Shown here one piece after another: positions 32,501 to 46,100 of a stretch of 64,000 nucleotides of DNA. Source of the stretch: Rhabdornis inornatus. Lineage: Eukaryota; Chordata; Aves; Passeriformes; Rhabdornithidae. The stretch lies in contig VWZS01002574.1 of assembly GCA_013397075.1 (NCBI GenBank), positions 2,170,001-2,234,000 on the forward strand, read 5' to 3'. The notes beneath the pieces were generated by a model that made no database searches, was not told the DNA's origin, and saw only the letters and a program-made list of their open reading frames with translations. The translations under genes were made by a program, and so were the position numbers. Each line of letters opens with the position of its first letter. Within the stretch, counting starts at the first letter, position 1.

Positions 32501-35500
32501 TGACACTGCTGCAGAATTCCAGGGGGAAATGAGCTGAGAAAGCCAAACCTCTGGCCTCATCTCATCATGGCCTGTTCTCCTCTGGAATATGCCCTTTGCT
32601 GGAAGTGTGGAAAACTTTCTACATTTGACAACCCACACAACAGTAATATTTTTTTATTGCTAGGGTTTGTTATTTTTTCCTCCTGTGAGTGAAGGTGCTT
32701 TGGAATTCATGAAAGTATTTCATTGAGGGATATTTGCTTCAATGCACTGCCATTGTTTGGTCCTCTAGTCACAGGAGGAAAATACAAATGTGTAAATTAT
32801 GCAGGCAGAAATCAATGAAGCTTTTGGGGGGGAATTCACTGGCAGTGGTTTGGAAGGCAGCGAGTGGCTCCTGCCTGCTATTGCTGGTGACTGCAAGCTC
32901 CGATCACATCACAGTTTATTAAAAATCCAGTCAGGTCCCACACAGAATTGATGTTATTCTAATACCCCGAACATTTCAGCAAGGTGTAAATTGCTGTGTT
33001 GCAAGGAATGACGTTGCCTGAGGCAAGTTACCAGCTTTGTGGAGCAGGGCAGGAGATCAGATGTGAAAGACAGGGCACAAGTGAAGGCAGGGGCTGACAG
33101 TCGGAATTTTCCCGTCAGGATCCCAAATGTAGCAGCCAAAACTTCAGTCAGAGACAATCATTGCTAGGATACAGGGAAATATATCCAGAGTCATAGCAAC
33201 AACTGATTACAAGCAATTCCCCAAACGTTTGAGGGGATGGTTCACTCCAGTCAGCACTTCAATTTCTTGGTGATTATCCAAGATGTAAACATCTTTACCC
33301 AAATAATCCAGCTGTCAGCCATGAAAATCGATTAAATGGGAAAGTGGATGCCTGCAAAATGATCCCTGCAAAGATGTCTGTGTCGGTGGAATTCAAGGGG
33401 TCAGCAGTGTTGGTCCCAAAGTGGGAGCTCAGAGTCATGCACATCCTTTTCCTTTATCCACATCACATTGTTCAGCCCTGCCAAGGCTGCCTTGCCCCTC
33501 AGTTGCCACCTTTAGGGAAAAAGAGCACCAAAAATTTAAATTTAAAATTATACTCCATCTTCCATGAAGATGCAGGGTGTTTAAGGCAGCCAGGGCTAGA
33601 GATGGCCCTTGACTGGCTATGAGCATCCTTCATAGGGTGGATGAGGGTAGGACGATTGGGAAAGTTGGGCTGGCAGCATCTCCTGGGGAGCTGGGCTGCT
33701 GCTGCCACCAAATGACCACCCACACATCAAACAGTGGCCACCATCACTCCTGGGACACTTAATTCCTGGGAAAACACGATGTTGTCGCAAGCAGGGCAAT
33801 GATTTCCACAAGGATCCAAGTTTTTAGGCTGAGCTCTGCACCCAGAAGACGCCAGCCATGCTCTCCCCACTGCTGGAAGGAAGAAGCTGGATTTCCCTGC
33901 ATTTCCCAGATTTGGCAGTGGCCCCACACCTCCGGCAGGACAGTCCCTTTATTACAGTCTCCTGTTTCAATTTCCCACCTCCTTTCCCTGGATCCCTCCT
34001 CCTGGCTGTGACAATGCCAGGTGTGAGCAGAGCCCAGAGCTGCCCTTCAGGGCAGGAAAGGACTGTCAATCTGAACTAGTTAAGTGTGCACAAGGGAGGC
34101 TTTCTAAGCCTAATTAGAGGTAATTAGAAGTCCTCCAAAGCCATCCACCAAAGCCCTGATGAATATTTATTGCCCTATTATGGACTGCTCCCAGGTACTC
34201 TCCAAGAGCACTGGTAGTTTTTTAGGGAGAGCAGTGATATATGTACTTTTAAACCAATTCTTTTCCGGAATTGCAGTGGTCTGTGTAACTTACATGACTT
34301 TTACATACTTTTTAAAATATTACAGGGGAGCACAATGACTTTTCTCAGGATATGTATGAGAGGTGACCTGACCTTAATAGAAATCTTTATCTCTACACTA
34401 TTTGGAGTTACACTGATGAATTGAGATATTATTTGCACCCTGGGCTGTGTGAACCTCTCAGGAGGAGGGGAAAGTTTCTGGGTCCAGAGAACAAAAGTCC
34501 AACAGCAGCTGCAGATTTAATAATGTTCAGGTGCTTGGGATGTGAGCCCTCAAAGCATCCAAAGAGAGAAGGCAAGGCTGAGTTGCTGGGTTTAGCCTGG
34601 GCTACCAAGGCAGGATTTGGAGGATTCTAGTGATACCTGCCTGAAAAAAATTTACACATGAACAAAAGCCACTAAACCCAACCCTCAAAAAGCTGGCTTG
34701 TGGATGTCTTTCCTCTAAAACTACAAATTGTGGAGCCATGAAACATCCTATATTTTATATTATTTTAAACGCGGATTTGTAAATCTTATATTTGCAGCTG
34801 AAGTAAGAAAGGAAATTAGTAATTCACAAACAAATCAAACATGAGAACAAATCTTCTTTAAAACCTGATGATTTTAAGCTTTTTCCTGAGATTTTCATTG
34901 ATTTTCATTGGTTTGGAGAAAAGGTGCCATGCACAAACAGTTTGTCCCTCTCCTGCACAGCATCACCCATCTGCACTGAAAACCAGCAACCACATCCCCA
35001 TGTGAGAAAGAGCAGAGGAGAAGGAGAGAAGGAGAGAAGGAGAAGTTTAACAACCTGAGAAATCCAGTCAAGAAGGAAAGTTGCTGCAAAGCACATGCTG
35101 TGCAGAGGGCTGAGGTGGGATTTCAGTGGCTTTTGTACTTTATTTTAAGAACAGTGGACGGGCTTTGGAAGCAAAGACCATTTATCAAAGTGGGAGCTTG
35201 TGTTCCTGATCCAAACACCAGCAGGGGTGATACACAAGGCTCTGGCCATGCACCAGCAATTCAAGCACTGAGAGTGATTTACACATCTCATGGTGCAACT
35301 CAGTTTAAAATTATGGCACTTGTCTCCCTGAAAACACTGAGGGACCTTGAATATTCAGCCTCCATATAAGAAAAAAATAAAAAAAATTGACCATTGATCC
35401 TGCACCACCCCACACCCAGCATTCCAGGGAGACGAAGTGAAGAGCTTGCCTGCACTTGTGGTTACACAACTCACAAATCAATCCCCCTCTCAACACACAT

Positions 35501-38008
35501 CTCTGCAAGACACACAAGATAAATATAGAGAAGGCAGTATCTCAGCTAATTAAGCTCTCACAAAGGTGAACTGCTGCAAGTTTAATTAGCTTGCCAATGT
35601 TCCTCCTGCAAGGGTGTTTAAATCAAAGTCAGCTTCATCTGGATCTAATTTGTGGTGCACAGGGATGTGGAGGGGTGAGCAGACTTTCACCTTTTGCTGC
35701 AAGCAGCACATCATCTCAGGCACAGGGGAAATGAGGTAAATGACATCACCAGGCTCCTCTGGGCAATTATTACATTTTTCTGTTGAAATTATTCATCTGT
35801 TATTTGCGCCTCTTTCTACTGAAGACGCTCAGCTCGAAAATCCAATTGCACAATTCCCCACGGTAACCCTGGTTTAATGGGAAAACGCTTATGGGAGGGG
35901 TGTGAGGGGCACAGGGCCTTGGGTGATCCTTTCCTAGAGAATCCCACCACGGGGATCCAACTGCAGGTTACCAGAGCTCCTGCTTTGCATCCCCAAGGAC
36001 TGAGCTTCTTTTTATGGCATTTAGACAGAAGATAAATCAGTGTTTTTCAAGAAAGGTAGAAATAAGAGGCAGGGGAGAGGGGCTGTAAATAATCGCTCCT
36101 GGGTGTCCATTTCACCCTGTAGCCACAACCAGAGCTGCTGGTCCAAGGCAGGGCTCTTCCCAAAGTTGGAGCAGCACCATTTCCCCTACAGCAGCAGTTT
36201 GGTATGGGTACCTCCCTGTGCAATGGGGGAAACTTCACAAATCATTAGAAGTGCTACTTTTAATTAAATGTTGAAACCATCAGCTTTTCTAAGCTAAAGT
36301 GAAAATCCTACCCATTAGCTGAAGACTCTCCAGAGCTGGAGAGAATGATCAAAAGCAGATGGAGAAGAAATAAACACATGGCAACTATTACAATTTTTAA
36401 ATTGGGTTCTTTACCAGCTGTGTCCAAAACTTTCTTCTCTCAGAAGCATAAGTCTTCCTTTGAGAGTGTAGTATAAACTGGCACCAAAATTTCTGGCAGC
36501 TTCCAAACTCTGCCCTAGACCCCTAAAAGGGAAAAGTCCACCACAGGCCACCACCAGCCTGGCTTTCCTTCTCCATAGTCACTGCAGTGGGGTGCCCCTG
36601 CTGGAAAAGCATTTCCTGCATCTGAGATTCCTCCACTGCCCACACAATTCCAAGGCAGTAAAAGCATGGAGAGTATCAGAGAGGTTTCCAGCCCTTCCTC
36701 TGAATTTGGACTCTCTGTGCCTCTCCAGTACAACCCCCTGTACTTCCCTCTGGCACCACGGTGCCTTTTCCTTTGTCACTGCTTGTCCCACAAACCAGAT
36801 AATGGGGAGCTCATCAGGAGCATCCAAGGAGAAGGGAGGTCAAACACCATCAGCACACTTGTTGAGCCAAAAGCTGCTAAACAGGAGGTCCTCTGGTTCA
36901 AAATTAACAATGGTTTTCCACGTGCAGAAAACCAGCATTTTCCTACTTACTCTTACACAAAGAGACTGGACAGACAGTGGATTGAAATGGATGTAATTGG
37001 ATCAATTTAAATATACAGCAGTAAAACAATCTCTTCCCTCCCTTTTTTCTTAGATTTAAAATCAAAAGGGAATCTTAATTCTGTCTGAACATGCCAGCTG
37101 TTCTGGTCTGCCCATGTGCCATCTCTTATCCCAGAGTGGGTGAGAGCTGACTGGAAATGGTTTGCCACGGGTGATTTAAAATATTTTTTCCAAAAGCAAA
37201 TCTTGTGAGTCTGAAGCTGTCCTGAGAAATTGTAATAATGTTTGTCTCCTCTAATTTAGAATAGTCCACAGACCTTTGATTCCACGTCTTCCCAGTAGCA
37301 TCAACAAACAATTAGTACTTTTGCTGAAACTTGTTTGTGCTTTCCTTACTTTCAAATGAACAGAAGGTATGGCTTCCTAAAATAAAATTATAAAAAAAGG
37401 GAGAAAACCAGAATATGCCAGTAGGAAGGAATTACATAGTGCCTGGAAGAGAACAATTAATAGCCTCTGAGAAGTTGAGTAAGAGCTACAAAAATCATTT
37501 GTATCCTAACAGGATTTTCTTTTGTAAAGGAAAACATGAAATATAAATCAGCGATTGACATTTCTCCTTGGGGAAAAAGAGAGAAAAAGTGACGGATGAC
37601 AGATGGCAGAGAAGTGACAGTACACTCAGCAGAGATGCTCAAATCATTTGTTGACAAGGAGAGTTTAAAAGCTTGAACGAAATGAGATAATTCTGCTCAC
37701 ACATTTAGTCAGATAGTGCTGAACTGGTTTAGTGATGAAGGCAGAAAATGCTATTTAAAGTTTCTGAAGATCTGAAAAAAAAAAACAGCTCAGGGATGAT
37801 CATTTTCTTTAAAGTCCAAGTTGTGAAAATATGATAAAGCATTGGCAAAACATTTTCTTCAGGATAAGACTTGAAAGCCAGTACAGGAAATAGGTTAAAT
37901 AAACATAACTTTACTGTCACAAGAAACGATAATTTTGCATTTTCCCTAAACATCTTTTTATTTTTAGGCAGGCGGTAGGAACTCTTTAAAGCCTCACTTA
38001 AAACACCC
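23554..38008. other. Upstream intergenic region, part 1; no gene seen
   Basis: About 14.5 kb with only short, unconserved-looking open frames on both strands. A GGAGAGAA-like purine repeat lies at 35013-35045. I recognise no exon, RNA gene or intact mobile element. AT-rich stretches near 24.2 kb could be conserved non-coding DNA, but that needs alignment. Confidence 0.5.
35013..35045. repeat. Purine repeat of GGAGAGAA-type units
   Basis: Repeated GAGAAGGA and GGAGAGAA words give about 33 purine-only bases on the plus strand. Confidence 0.75.
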
Positions 38009-38103
38009 ATATATTTATATATATACATAAATATTTATATATATATACAAAATATATTTTATATATGAATATATAAATAAATACATAGGGAAGTATATAT
38101 AAA
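38009..38103. repeat. AT-rich simple repeat (TATATT/ATATAAAT-like)
   Basis: Ninety-five bases almost wholly A and T, made of TATATA, AAATATTTATA and ATAAATA words, followed immediately by a run of seven C. It may be an unpaired or nucleosome-poor element, or simply a decayed TA microsatellite. Confidence 0.85.
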
Positions 38104-41100
38104 CCCCCCCATGTATAATTTTATATTTTTACATATTGCTTTTTTATTGTCAGTCGCTGATCAATGAGGAGCAATGAGATGAAACTTCAAAAGGTGCCAA
38201 ATGGGATCAGGGACAAACAAAGCAGAATTAAACTTCAAAGTCAAGTCTGATTCTTGCAGAGGTTTCTCAGGAGCTCAGGAAGCCAATACAATCCCTTGTT
38301 TTGTTTGTGTGGAGCAGCTTTGCAAAGCCCAATCTGTCAGTAAGAGATTTGGACCATCCCACACCAGCAGAAATCAATGCCATGAGGTCTTCCAGAGCTG
38401 TGTTAAATTTGGTCCTTGTACATCAAAGGAGTGATTCTTATTTGGTGCTGGTTACGCGTTCCTGGCAAATGATGGATTGAAACTGGTTCATCTGCTCCCT
38501 TCCTCATGGCATTTAAAATTGCAAATGGCCAGGAAATTACTCCAGAAAGGGCACTTTTCAGCTTTCAACAGAGACCATCAGCTCTCTCCACATAGTAGAG
38601 AAAAAAAATCTTTTATTGAGGTACTTTTAGATACAATGTGCTGGGAGCCAGAAGTGCTCAGACAGGGCAGGGATGGTGGGACATGCACAAGGTCCCAGCC
38701 ATGGGTGATTCCTCTCTTCACAGCCCTATGACCAACCTACCTGAATTTTGCAGCATGATACAAATTCAAAGCCTAACACTTAAAAAATAATGCAAACAAT
38801 TAGCAGAGCTGCTTGACAGCCTCTGCCTGGATAAACCCACATCCACACTTAGTCTGGAGTGGATTTAAAGTCTTGAGAAATGCGGGACCTTCCTCACAAG
38901 AGGGTCCCCTCTGCACGGGATCTGCTGCAGAATAGAGTCTGAGGGTATCTCTCCACCTCTAAAAAGAGGAAAGAGGAGACAAGGAAAGCTTTAACAAGAA
39001 GGAATTCACTGAGTCCGTCCAAATTGCATAGATAGGGTTAATAGAATAAACAAAGCTTTGTTAGCATAGAGAGATGTGCATGGAGAGGAGTTTTTTAGGG
39101 TTATTAACTTTCACACCTTGTTGGTCGGGATTGTCATGCAGCAGAGAAATGTGATTTCTGTATGTGGCATTTGTTTGCAAAGCCTGGGGTGTTTCAGAGA
39201 GAAGACCACCCTAGGATTTGAGCTGTTTGCTCAGGCTGAGCAGAAGAGGATCCCTAATGCTCCTCCTGCTCAGTTGGTTGTCTCCAGCAGAGGAATTGGC
39301 TGAGGGTCGAGCAGCAGGGAGATAACCTTGCCCTGCAGGGATGAGCCATTTTATGTGTTCATCAGCCATTCCCTGGCATGCAACAGCAGCATAGCAATGA
39401 GCTGCTCCCACCCTTTCCTCGCCTCTCAGCATGTTAGGAGTCAGGCAGAAAACCAAGCTAAGCTTCCCGATAAACCTAGCTCTATTCTCTTTCTCTTCAC
39501 TTCTCAGTTGAAAGACAAAGAAAAAAAAAAAAATGGAGAGAGAAAGGAAAAGACTGAAAGACTGGAGAATGGAAATTTCATGGGGAACAACAGCTTTAAG
39601 CTCATGAGGTGAAGACAGAAAAAAGCTGCAAAGACCAAGCCTAACACTGAGGATATTCTGTATTCCAAGTTCCTCACTGATAGTACCTAGTCAGAAGCTT
39701 CTCTCTTTTCTTTTCTGCAAACTTTTTTCCCCCCTGAAAACTGTCTTTCCAGAAGTTTTTATTTGCTACAAATGAAACAAGAGGAAGCTGATTCACAGAG
39801 ATGCAGGTGCCTCTGTTCTGGTGGGTCAGTACAACCTGAAGCCCCAGAGGAGAGACTGGAGAAAGCTCAGGTTTCCAGGAATGCATGTAAAAAAGATAGG
39901 TGAACCAAGATGATAAATAATTACCCTTTTGGTGTGTACCTCAAAGAAACAGGTGAATTTCATCCTTTCTGTGGCAACCAGGAGCAGTCTGTACCCCTGT
40001 TCTTGTGGCTCAGCAGGAAGTGAGTATTGGGGGTTTGTTAACACATATGGAAAATTTCCATCCCTTTTTCTGCACCTCATGGAGGTGCCAAACATCAGCT
40101 TCAGCAGCACCAGCAAAACAATAAAGTTGGGAACAGCCTGCTGCACTCCCTGCGTGTGTTTACTGCAGGGAGAACGAGTCCTTGTCAGGACTAATTCCGT
40201 AATGGGAGTGACAACCATTTAGGGGCTGAGTGGTGTCATTAGATGTGGCTCGCCTGCTCTCCAGCTACTTTTGCTGGCAATTTGTGCCGTGTCGTCTTTC
40301 AAGATGTGCGGGAGTGGATGAGGGGAGGAGGGAGTGCAAAGGGTTATTTATTTCCAAAGCTTTCTAAGAGGATAGAGCAGGATCCCGCAGGATGAGGGGG
40401 TCACTTGGGTGGGGCATGGAGAAGAAAAGGGAGTGTATGGGGAGTGGGGAAACAACCCCAAATCTGCTCTTCATCACAGCGTGTGTATCTTTGATGTTCC
40501 CCCACGTTCCCCTGAGCATTTGCAGGTGTCACTGAACAGGCAGCAGCTCCCAGTGGGAAGGGAACCATTTTCCTGCACAGCAACACTTAGGATTTCTCAC
40601 ACACCCAGACGACTGCTGGATCCTTATTTTCATATCACTCTTGTATCACTTTTGTAAACATAACAGTGCACATTCATCCAGGGTTTCCCTCCTGGAATTG
40701 CAGAGGAAGGAAGTGTTAAGCCCATTACAAATATGCTTTTTGAGTGACAGCTTAAAAAACTTCAGACTGCAAAGCAAGTTGTCCCCTGGTCAAATATTAA
40801 TTATCATTATTCACTGTGGAAAATAAAAGTTGTGGTAGCTCTCAGACACTCATGTCAGCTTGACTTTGACCAAGGGCAAACAAAATAGGGAAGGAGAGCA
40901 AGGGGCTGTTTGAGCTGGAAATGCAGTTCTCATTTTTTGGGATTCCACCCTGAATCCACAAACCAGCATGGGCTTTGCTGGAACAACACTCTTCCCAAGG
41001 CACCTGGACTGGCAAAAGCCTTGCACTTCTCATTAGTCAGCGGGATAACAAATTTCACTCTTCCTTTGGACAGAAAGAAACCAATAAAATGAGAGATGTG

Positions 41101-42952
41101 GAGAGAGTAAAACTCCACCAGAACCTGAAAGAGCCTGGACAGGACCCCCTTGGCTTTGTTCCACCTGCTCACCACAGGCTGGCATTGCCTTCCCTAACTC
41201 TCCAGGACTGGAAGAGCCCCTCGGTGCCAGCAGCTGGAGCCATGGCTCTGTCCCTCTGTCCCTCTGCTCTGTCACACAGCAGCAGTGCCCAGCTGAGCCT
41301 TGGCCGTGGCTTGGGCAGCTGATCTGCTCTGACAGCAAATGAAGATGTTCTCTCCTCTTCCCCTGTGGATAGCTATTCCTTAAAACAATTTGTTTTTTTT
41401 TTTTCAACGCTCACACTGAAAGACAGCAGAGATGCGTTGAAATGATTGAATTGACTCGGGGAAGATGGTTAATCACATTTAGCTGTGTGACACGTTGGAG
41501 CCTCGCTGCAGTGATACAGTTTTATGAATCATGTTCCCACGGGGCACAAAGGAGTTGCACAGTTTTATATAACAACATGCATTTGGGTGAAAAATCCCCC
41601 ATGTACTTTACCTGGATGGCTCCACAGATCCCCACAAACACTGTACCTACTGATTTTTATATCTTTGAGGGGGATTTTTGGATCCATTTGCAGATATGAT
41701 TAGCAGGGTTGAGAGCAGCTATTCTTAGGAGAGGGCAGACAGGCTGGATTTTAGAATAAATACAGATGTTAGACAGAATTGATGTTGATAAAATATTTCA
41801 ACTCTAATCTTGGTATAAACCAAAAGGCAGTGGTGGGTTATTATTTTTCCAGTTGTCAGGTGAAAGTTAGATTTATACAGTGCTGAAGGAAGAGGGTGGA
41901 AGAGAAAGCTGCTGGGCTCTCAGCAGCCCCAAGCTCTCACTCGGAAATAATAATTTATGGAGCTGACATTCTGTGGACAGAAACCTGAGGGCAAGTCAGC
42001 CCTGTGAGGGGAAGGACACATCTGAGGGATGTGAAGTGTGAGGTCCACATTGCCGTGAGTGCTGGCATGTGTGATGGATGGGCAAGAAGTTCAAGCAAGT
42101 GCAATAATGGATTATGAAAGCTGTCCTCACTCTGGGAAGAAGAATTGCCCAGGTGCTGAAAGAAGCAGCAGCAATGATGCCACAGGGAATGAAACCCTTT
42201 ATTTCTGTCACTGCAGCCATGCCAGAAGGCTGTGTTTAGGATCTGCATGTCACAGAGATTCTGCGTTGTCCAATTTCTTTTCTGTCTCCTGGATGGTGAT
42301 TGATTTACTGACCTTGAGTCCCACACCTCGCCCAGGGAGCAGCACACAACCTGACCCTGCTCTTTATCCAGGCTCTTACCTCTAAGTTATCTCTCCATGC
42401 ATAATCCAGGAATCTCATTTGAATTCAGTACAAAATAACAGTTTTGTGCTACTGCATAATGTAACATGGGCTGAACCTATTGCAGGGACGCAAGTGAGGG
42501 ACAAACACCTCTATTATTTAGTCATGCCTCAGAAGCTGAAAGACAGGGCTCTGCTGTCCTAGGGAATGTGGAAATGTGGTGGGGAAAGGTGAAAGGGAAG
42601 GTCATCTGTAAAATGGGCCTCCTGACAGTTCTGAGGGCAGAGGAGGCTCAACCATCCCAAGGGTTTCCTTCCAGCCCTGCTGTGTGCCTGGAGAGGGAGG
42701 GTGTCCTGCTGTATCCCTGCTTTGGAAGAAGGTGGGATCTGAACTCTGGCCTCTGCATCCCAATGCAGAGCCCTGGAACAGCCCCTGATAAACCCAGCAC
42801 ATCCCTAAACCCTGGTGTTACCTGCGGGCCAGCTGGGCTGAGCCCCCAGGAGCTCGGATCTGTCCAGCTGGGCTTGGTGGGCTCTCCCTGCTGGAACTGA
42901 GTGTCCTGTCCCCACCTCCAACACAGCCATTTGCCTGCTTGTCTTAATCGCT
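38104..42952. other. Upstream intergenic region, part 2; no gene seen
   Basis: About 4.8 kb without a recognisable exon, RNA gene or repeat family. Open frames of 100-130 codons occur on both strands but share no features of known proteins and have no good splice context. Confidence 0.45.
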
Positions 42953-43135
42953 TTGCAGTCTCCATTTCTCTCGCCTGGCTGCCCTTCCCTCCCCTTTTAT
43001 TTCCATCTTTCCCGACATTTGCCCTCCTCCATCCGCTTCCTCTTCCCTCTCCCCACCTCACATTGTCCTTCCTTTCATTCCCATCACTCTCAATCCTTTC
43101 TGAGTCTGGGCTTTTGTTCTTCTCCCTCTTTGCCC
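42953..43135. repeat. Long pyrimidine-rich tract (plus strand)
   Basis: About 180 bases very rich in C and T on the plus strand, with words such as CCTTCCCTCCCC and CCTCTTCCCTCTCCCC. The purine-rich complement gives a spurious Arg/Lys/Glu/Gly-rich minus-strand open frame. Confidence 0.7.
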
Positions 43136-46100
43136 CTGCTGGGACCTGTGCTGCCTTTCTGTGTACAAATCCTGTGTGTGATAAAGCCTGGAAAAGTGCC
43201 CCTCTGAGACCCTTTTCCTCTTGCAGAACAGAGCACCCTTTGTGCCAAAATAATGACTCAGCACTGCCGTGGGACAAGGGCCGTGTTTGCTCCTCAGGAA
43301 AGAGGGATGCAGATGAGCTGCTCAGGCTTTGGGCTGAATCTCTGCCTCGAAGATGATGCCTCCAAGTGAAAACTGAGAGATGAGAAGGAGGAGAAATTAT
43401 CCAACAACATGAAATTAACTTTTAGCTCTGTTTCCCTCTGCCTGGATGGACCAGAGACTAGACAAAAAACAGCTCCTCTCTCCTCTTGCCTACCATGTGC
43501 ATGCAAAGATTTCCCAGGGGTTCACCTATTCCTTTTGTGCAACTTGAAATATAATAATATCATAAACAGAAATTGCAGCATTTTGAACTTTCAGCTAAAT
43601 GTTTTTGAATGGTCACTTGCCAGTTTGACTCCAGCATCTTTTATCAGTCAATTCATGCCATGGCATTTCAGCTTGAAGACAAACAGCTGCATCTTTCAAC
43701 ATTGCCCACTTGATCTGGCTGCCAGGTTCTCTCTGACTCACAGAATTTTATTTTAAGCAAAAGGAATCATGAAATATTTATCCTTTTTCTTGGGAAACTT
43801 GAAACTGGAGGCAAAATGTAACATTTTTGCTTTTTCTCTTCCACCTCCATGTCTCTGAACTGCTCCAGTCACTCTCTCTGGGATGAGAGAACTCAGGAGT
43901 GACCACCAGCCTGACTTTATAGATACTGGGATTTCTTTGTGGGACAAGGCTGTGTGAGTCTCAGTAACACCAAACCCCTTTCACCTTCTGCCTGTCCCCA
44001 CAAATCCACCCGGTGCAGCTCTGTGTCCAAACCTGCCTTCCTGGTTCTGCTGGGGGTTTCCAGCATCACTTCTGGAGACAGGTAATTGCACACTTTCTCT
44101 ATGGAGTTCTTCTTTTATCCTAAAGGAAGTAGCAGAACCCACTGTTATCATAAATTTGAAAATCACAAAACAATCTACTGATTATCTTCATGTACTTTCG
44201 GTGCTCTTGGCATCCTTTAGGGACAGCTTGCACTCATCTCTCACCAGTGGGAAAAGGGGAAAGGCCCTACTAGAGCTCCTTGGTTGCCTGTATAGGGATA
44301 CAGTGGGACCAAGCTGATTTTACCCCCATGAGATAATAATAAGCCCGTGGGATGAGAGGAACAGATTCCACAGGCGCCCTTCTGCCTCTAATCTATCTGT
44401 TGTCATTCTGCTGCTGCTCTCAGGTCCAAACAGCCAGGCAGGGAGACAGCCACGCATTTCTGTGGGGTTTATATCAATCTTCTGACTTTTCATTTTACTG
44501 GGGTGGATTTTTTTATTTATGGAAGGTATGGCGTTGGGCCTGGGTGGGTTGTGGATAATCTCCGCTTAGAGCTTTTTGATCCATTTTCCAAAAAGATTAT
44601 TTTAATCTCTTCCTCCCTTCCCCCAGCCACACCAAGGGATAATTATTTATCCTCTTGGCTCACCTCACTCCCACTGGCCACTGTTTAGTGCTGGCCAGAT
44701 GCCTGGAGCAGAGGAGACAGGGTGAGTTTTTGTGCAGGGGATGTGATGTGACACGGTGTCAGTGATTTGAGAAGTAGCACAAAAGGACTAAATCCACACT
44801 TAAGTAAACTATCACAAACAATAGTTTTGTTGTTTGCCTGTGCCCTGAGCCAGACAGAGGCCAGGCTGACCCTGGTTTGAGCAGTCCCTGGGATGCTCTG
44901 CTTTGCTGTGGCAAGTTGTTCTGCTAAACAAGAAGGGAGCAAACAGGAAAATCCTTCAAGCAGAGCCAGGCAGGTCCCCAGCACCCAACATTGTTTCTAT
45001 TTTACCAGACAAAAAAAAGCAGCAGTTAAGGCCTTCTGCCTGTTCAGCTGCTCAGTGTAAACAGCACTGAGTATGTTCTGGAAGGAATGATCATATGCAT
45101 GTTCACAACCCCTAAACTCTCCCAAAATAAGTCTGTTATTTCCTTCAAAGGCTGCTCTAAAGCCTGCTCTGGGAATGGCTGGGTTTGGTCTTCAAGATGA
45201 TAATTAGGGAGAATGTCACCAATCTCAGGCCACATAGAGATGATAAAGGGAATTGGAAATTCACTCAAAATGATTCAGACTGCATATTTTCCCCTTTTTC
45301 TTCCTCCTGCTTTTGTCTTTAGCAAACCCCTCTTCCTACTCACCCAGTCCTGGAGGATAATTTGTCTCTTCATGGCTTGTGGAGCCTACTTGAAAAGGTT
45401 CAATTAGTGAAGAAAGGTTCTGGCTCTGTATTTGCAGCACTTCCATCCCCTGGTTTTGCTGAACCTCTGTCTTCATGGCGATTACACACTCATTTTAATT
45501 AGGAAATGGAAGAGGAAAAGAGAGGCTTTCTAGCCTGCATTATTCAACTTTGATCTGACTCATTCCCTTTTATTCTGGAAGAAAAACATTTCAAAGACTT
45601 CCAGGAGCCTCAGTCTAATGGCATTGACCAGAGGCACTGTCAGTCTTGCTGGAGAAGAGAAGAATGCACTGATATCCCAGTTTCTCACAGAGTGTAATAA
45701 TGCCCTTCTTAGAAACCAGCTTTCATTAGACAAATTTCTAAATTTAAGGTCATATTCTTTTCCTTGAGTGATTCTCATTTATGAGTCTATAATGCATTCA
45801 TGTCTTATATTTTGGTTAGCTTTACCCAGGGAGAGGAAATGATTCTTTGTCTCCTACTTTAGGTTTCACAGGCAGTTATTAAGCACACTTAAATACACTG
45901 AATATTTTTAAGAAACTTCATGGGCTTTACCCTCAAAAAGGAGTAGGGACTCTAAGTTCAACTTTCCTCCCTCCTGGTGTAGCATGGAGACATTGAGAGA
46001 AATTACTTACAAACTGGGCTGAGCTAGATTGTGACATCCTGCTCACTAATATTTGTTTAACAAATATCACAAACACAACCAGATGCTGAGGGATTTTTGG

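Noticed and set aside
42648..43277. A 209-codon minus-strand open frame rich in Arg, Lys, Glu and Gly
   Set aside because: It follows directly from the purine-rich complement of the pyrimidine tract and has no recognisable protein feature.
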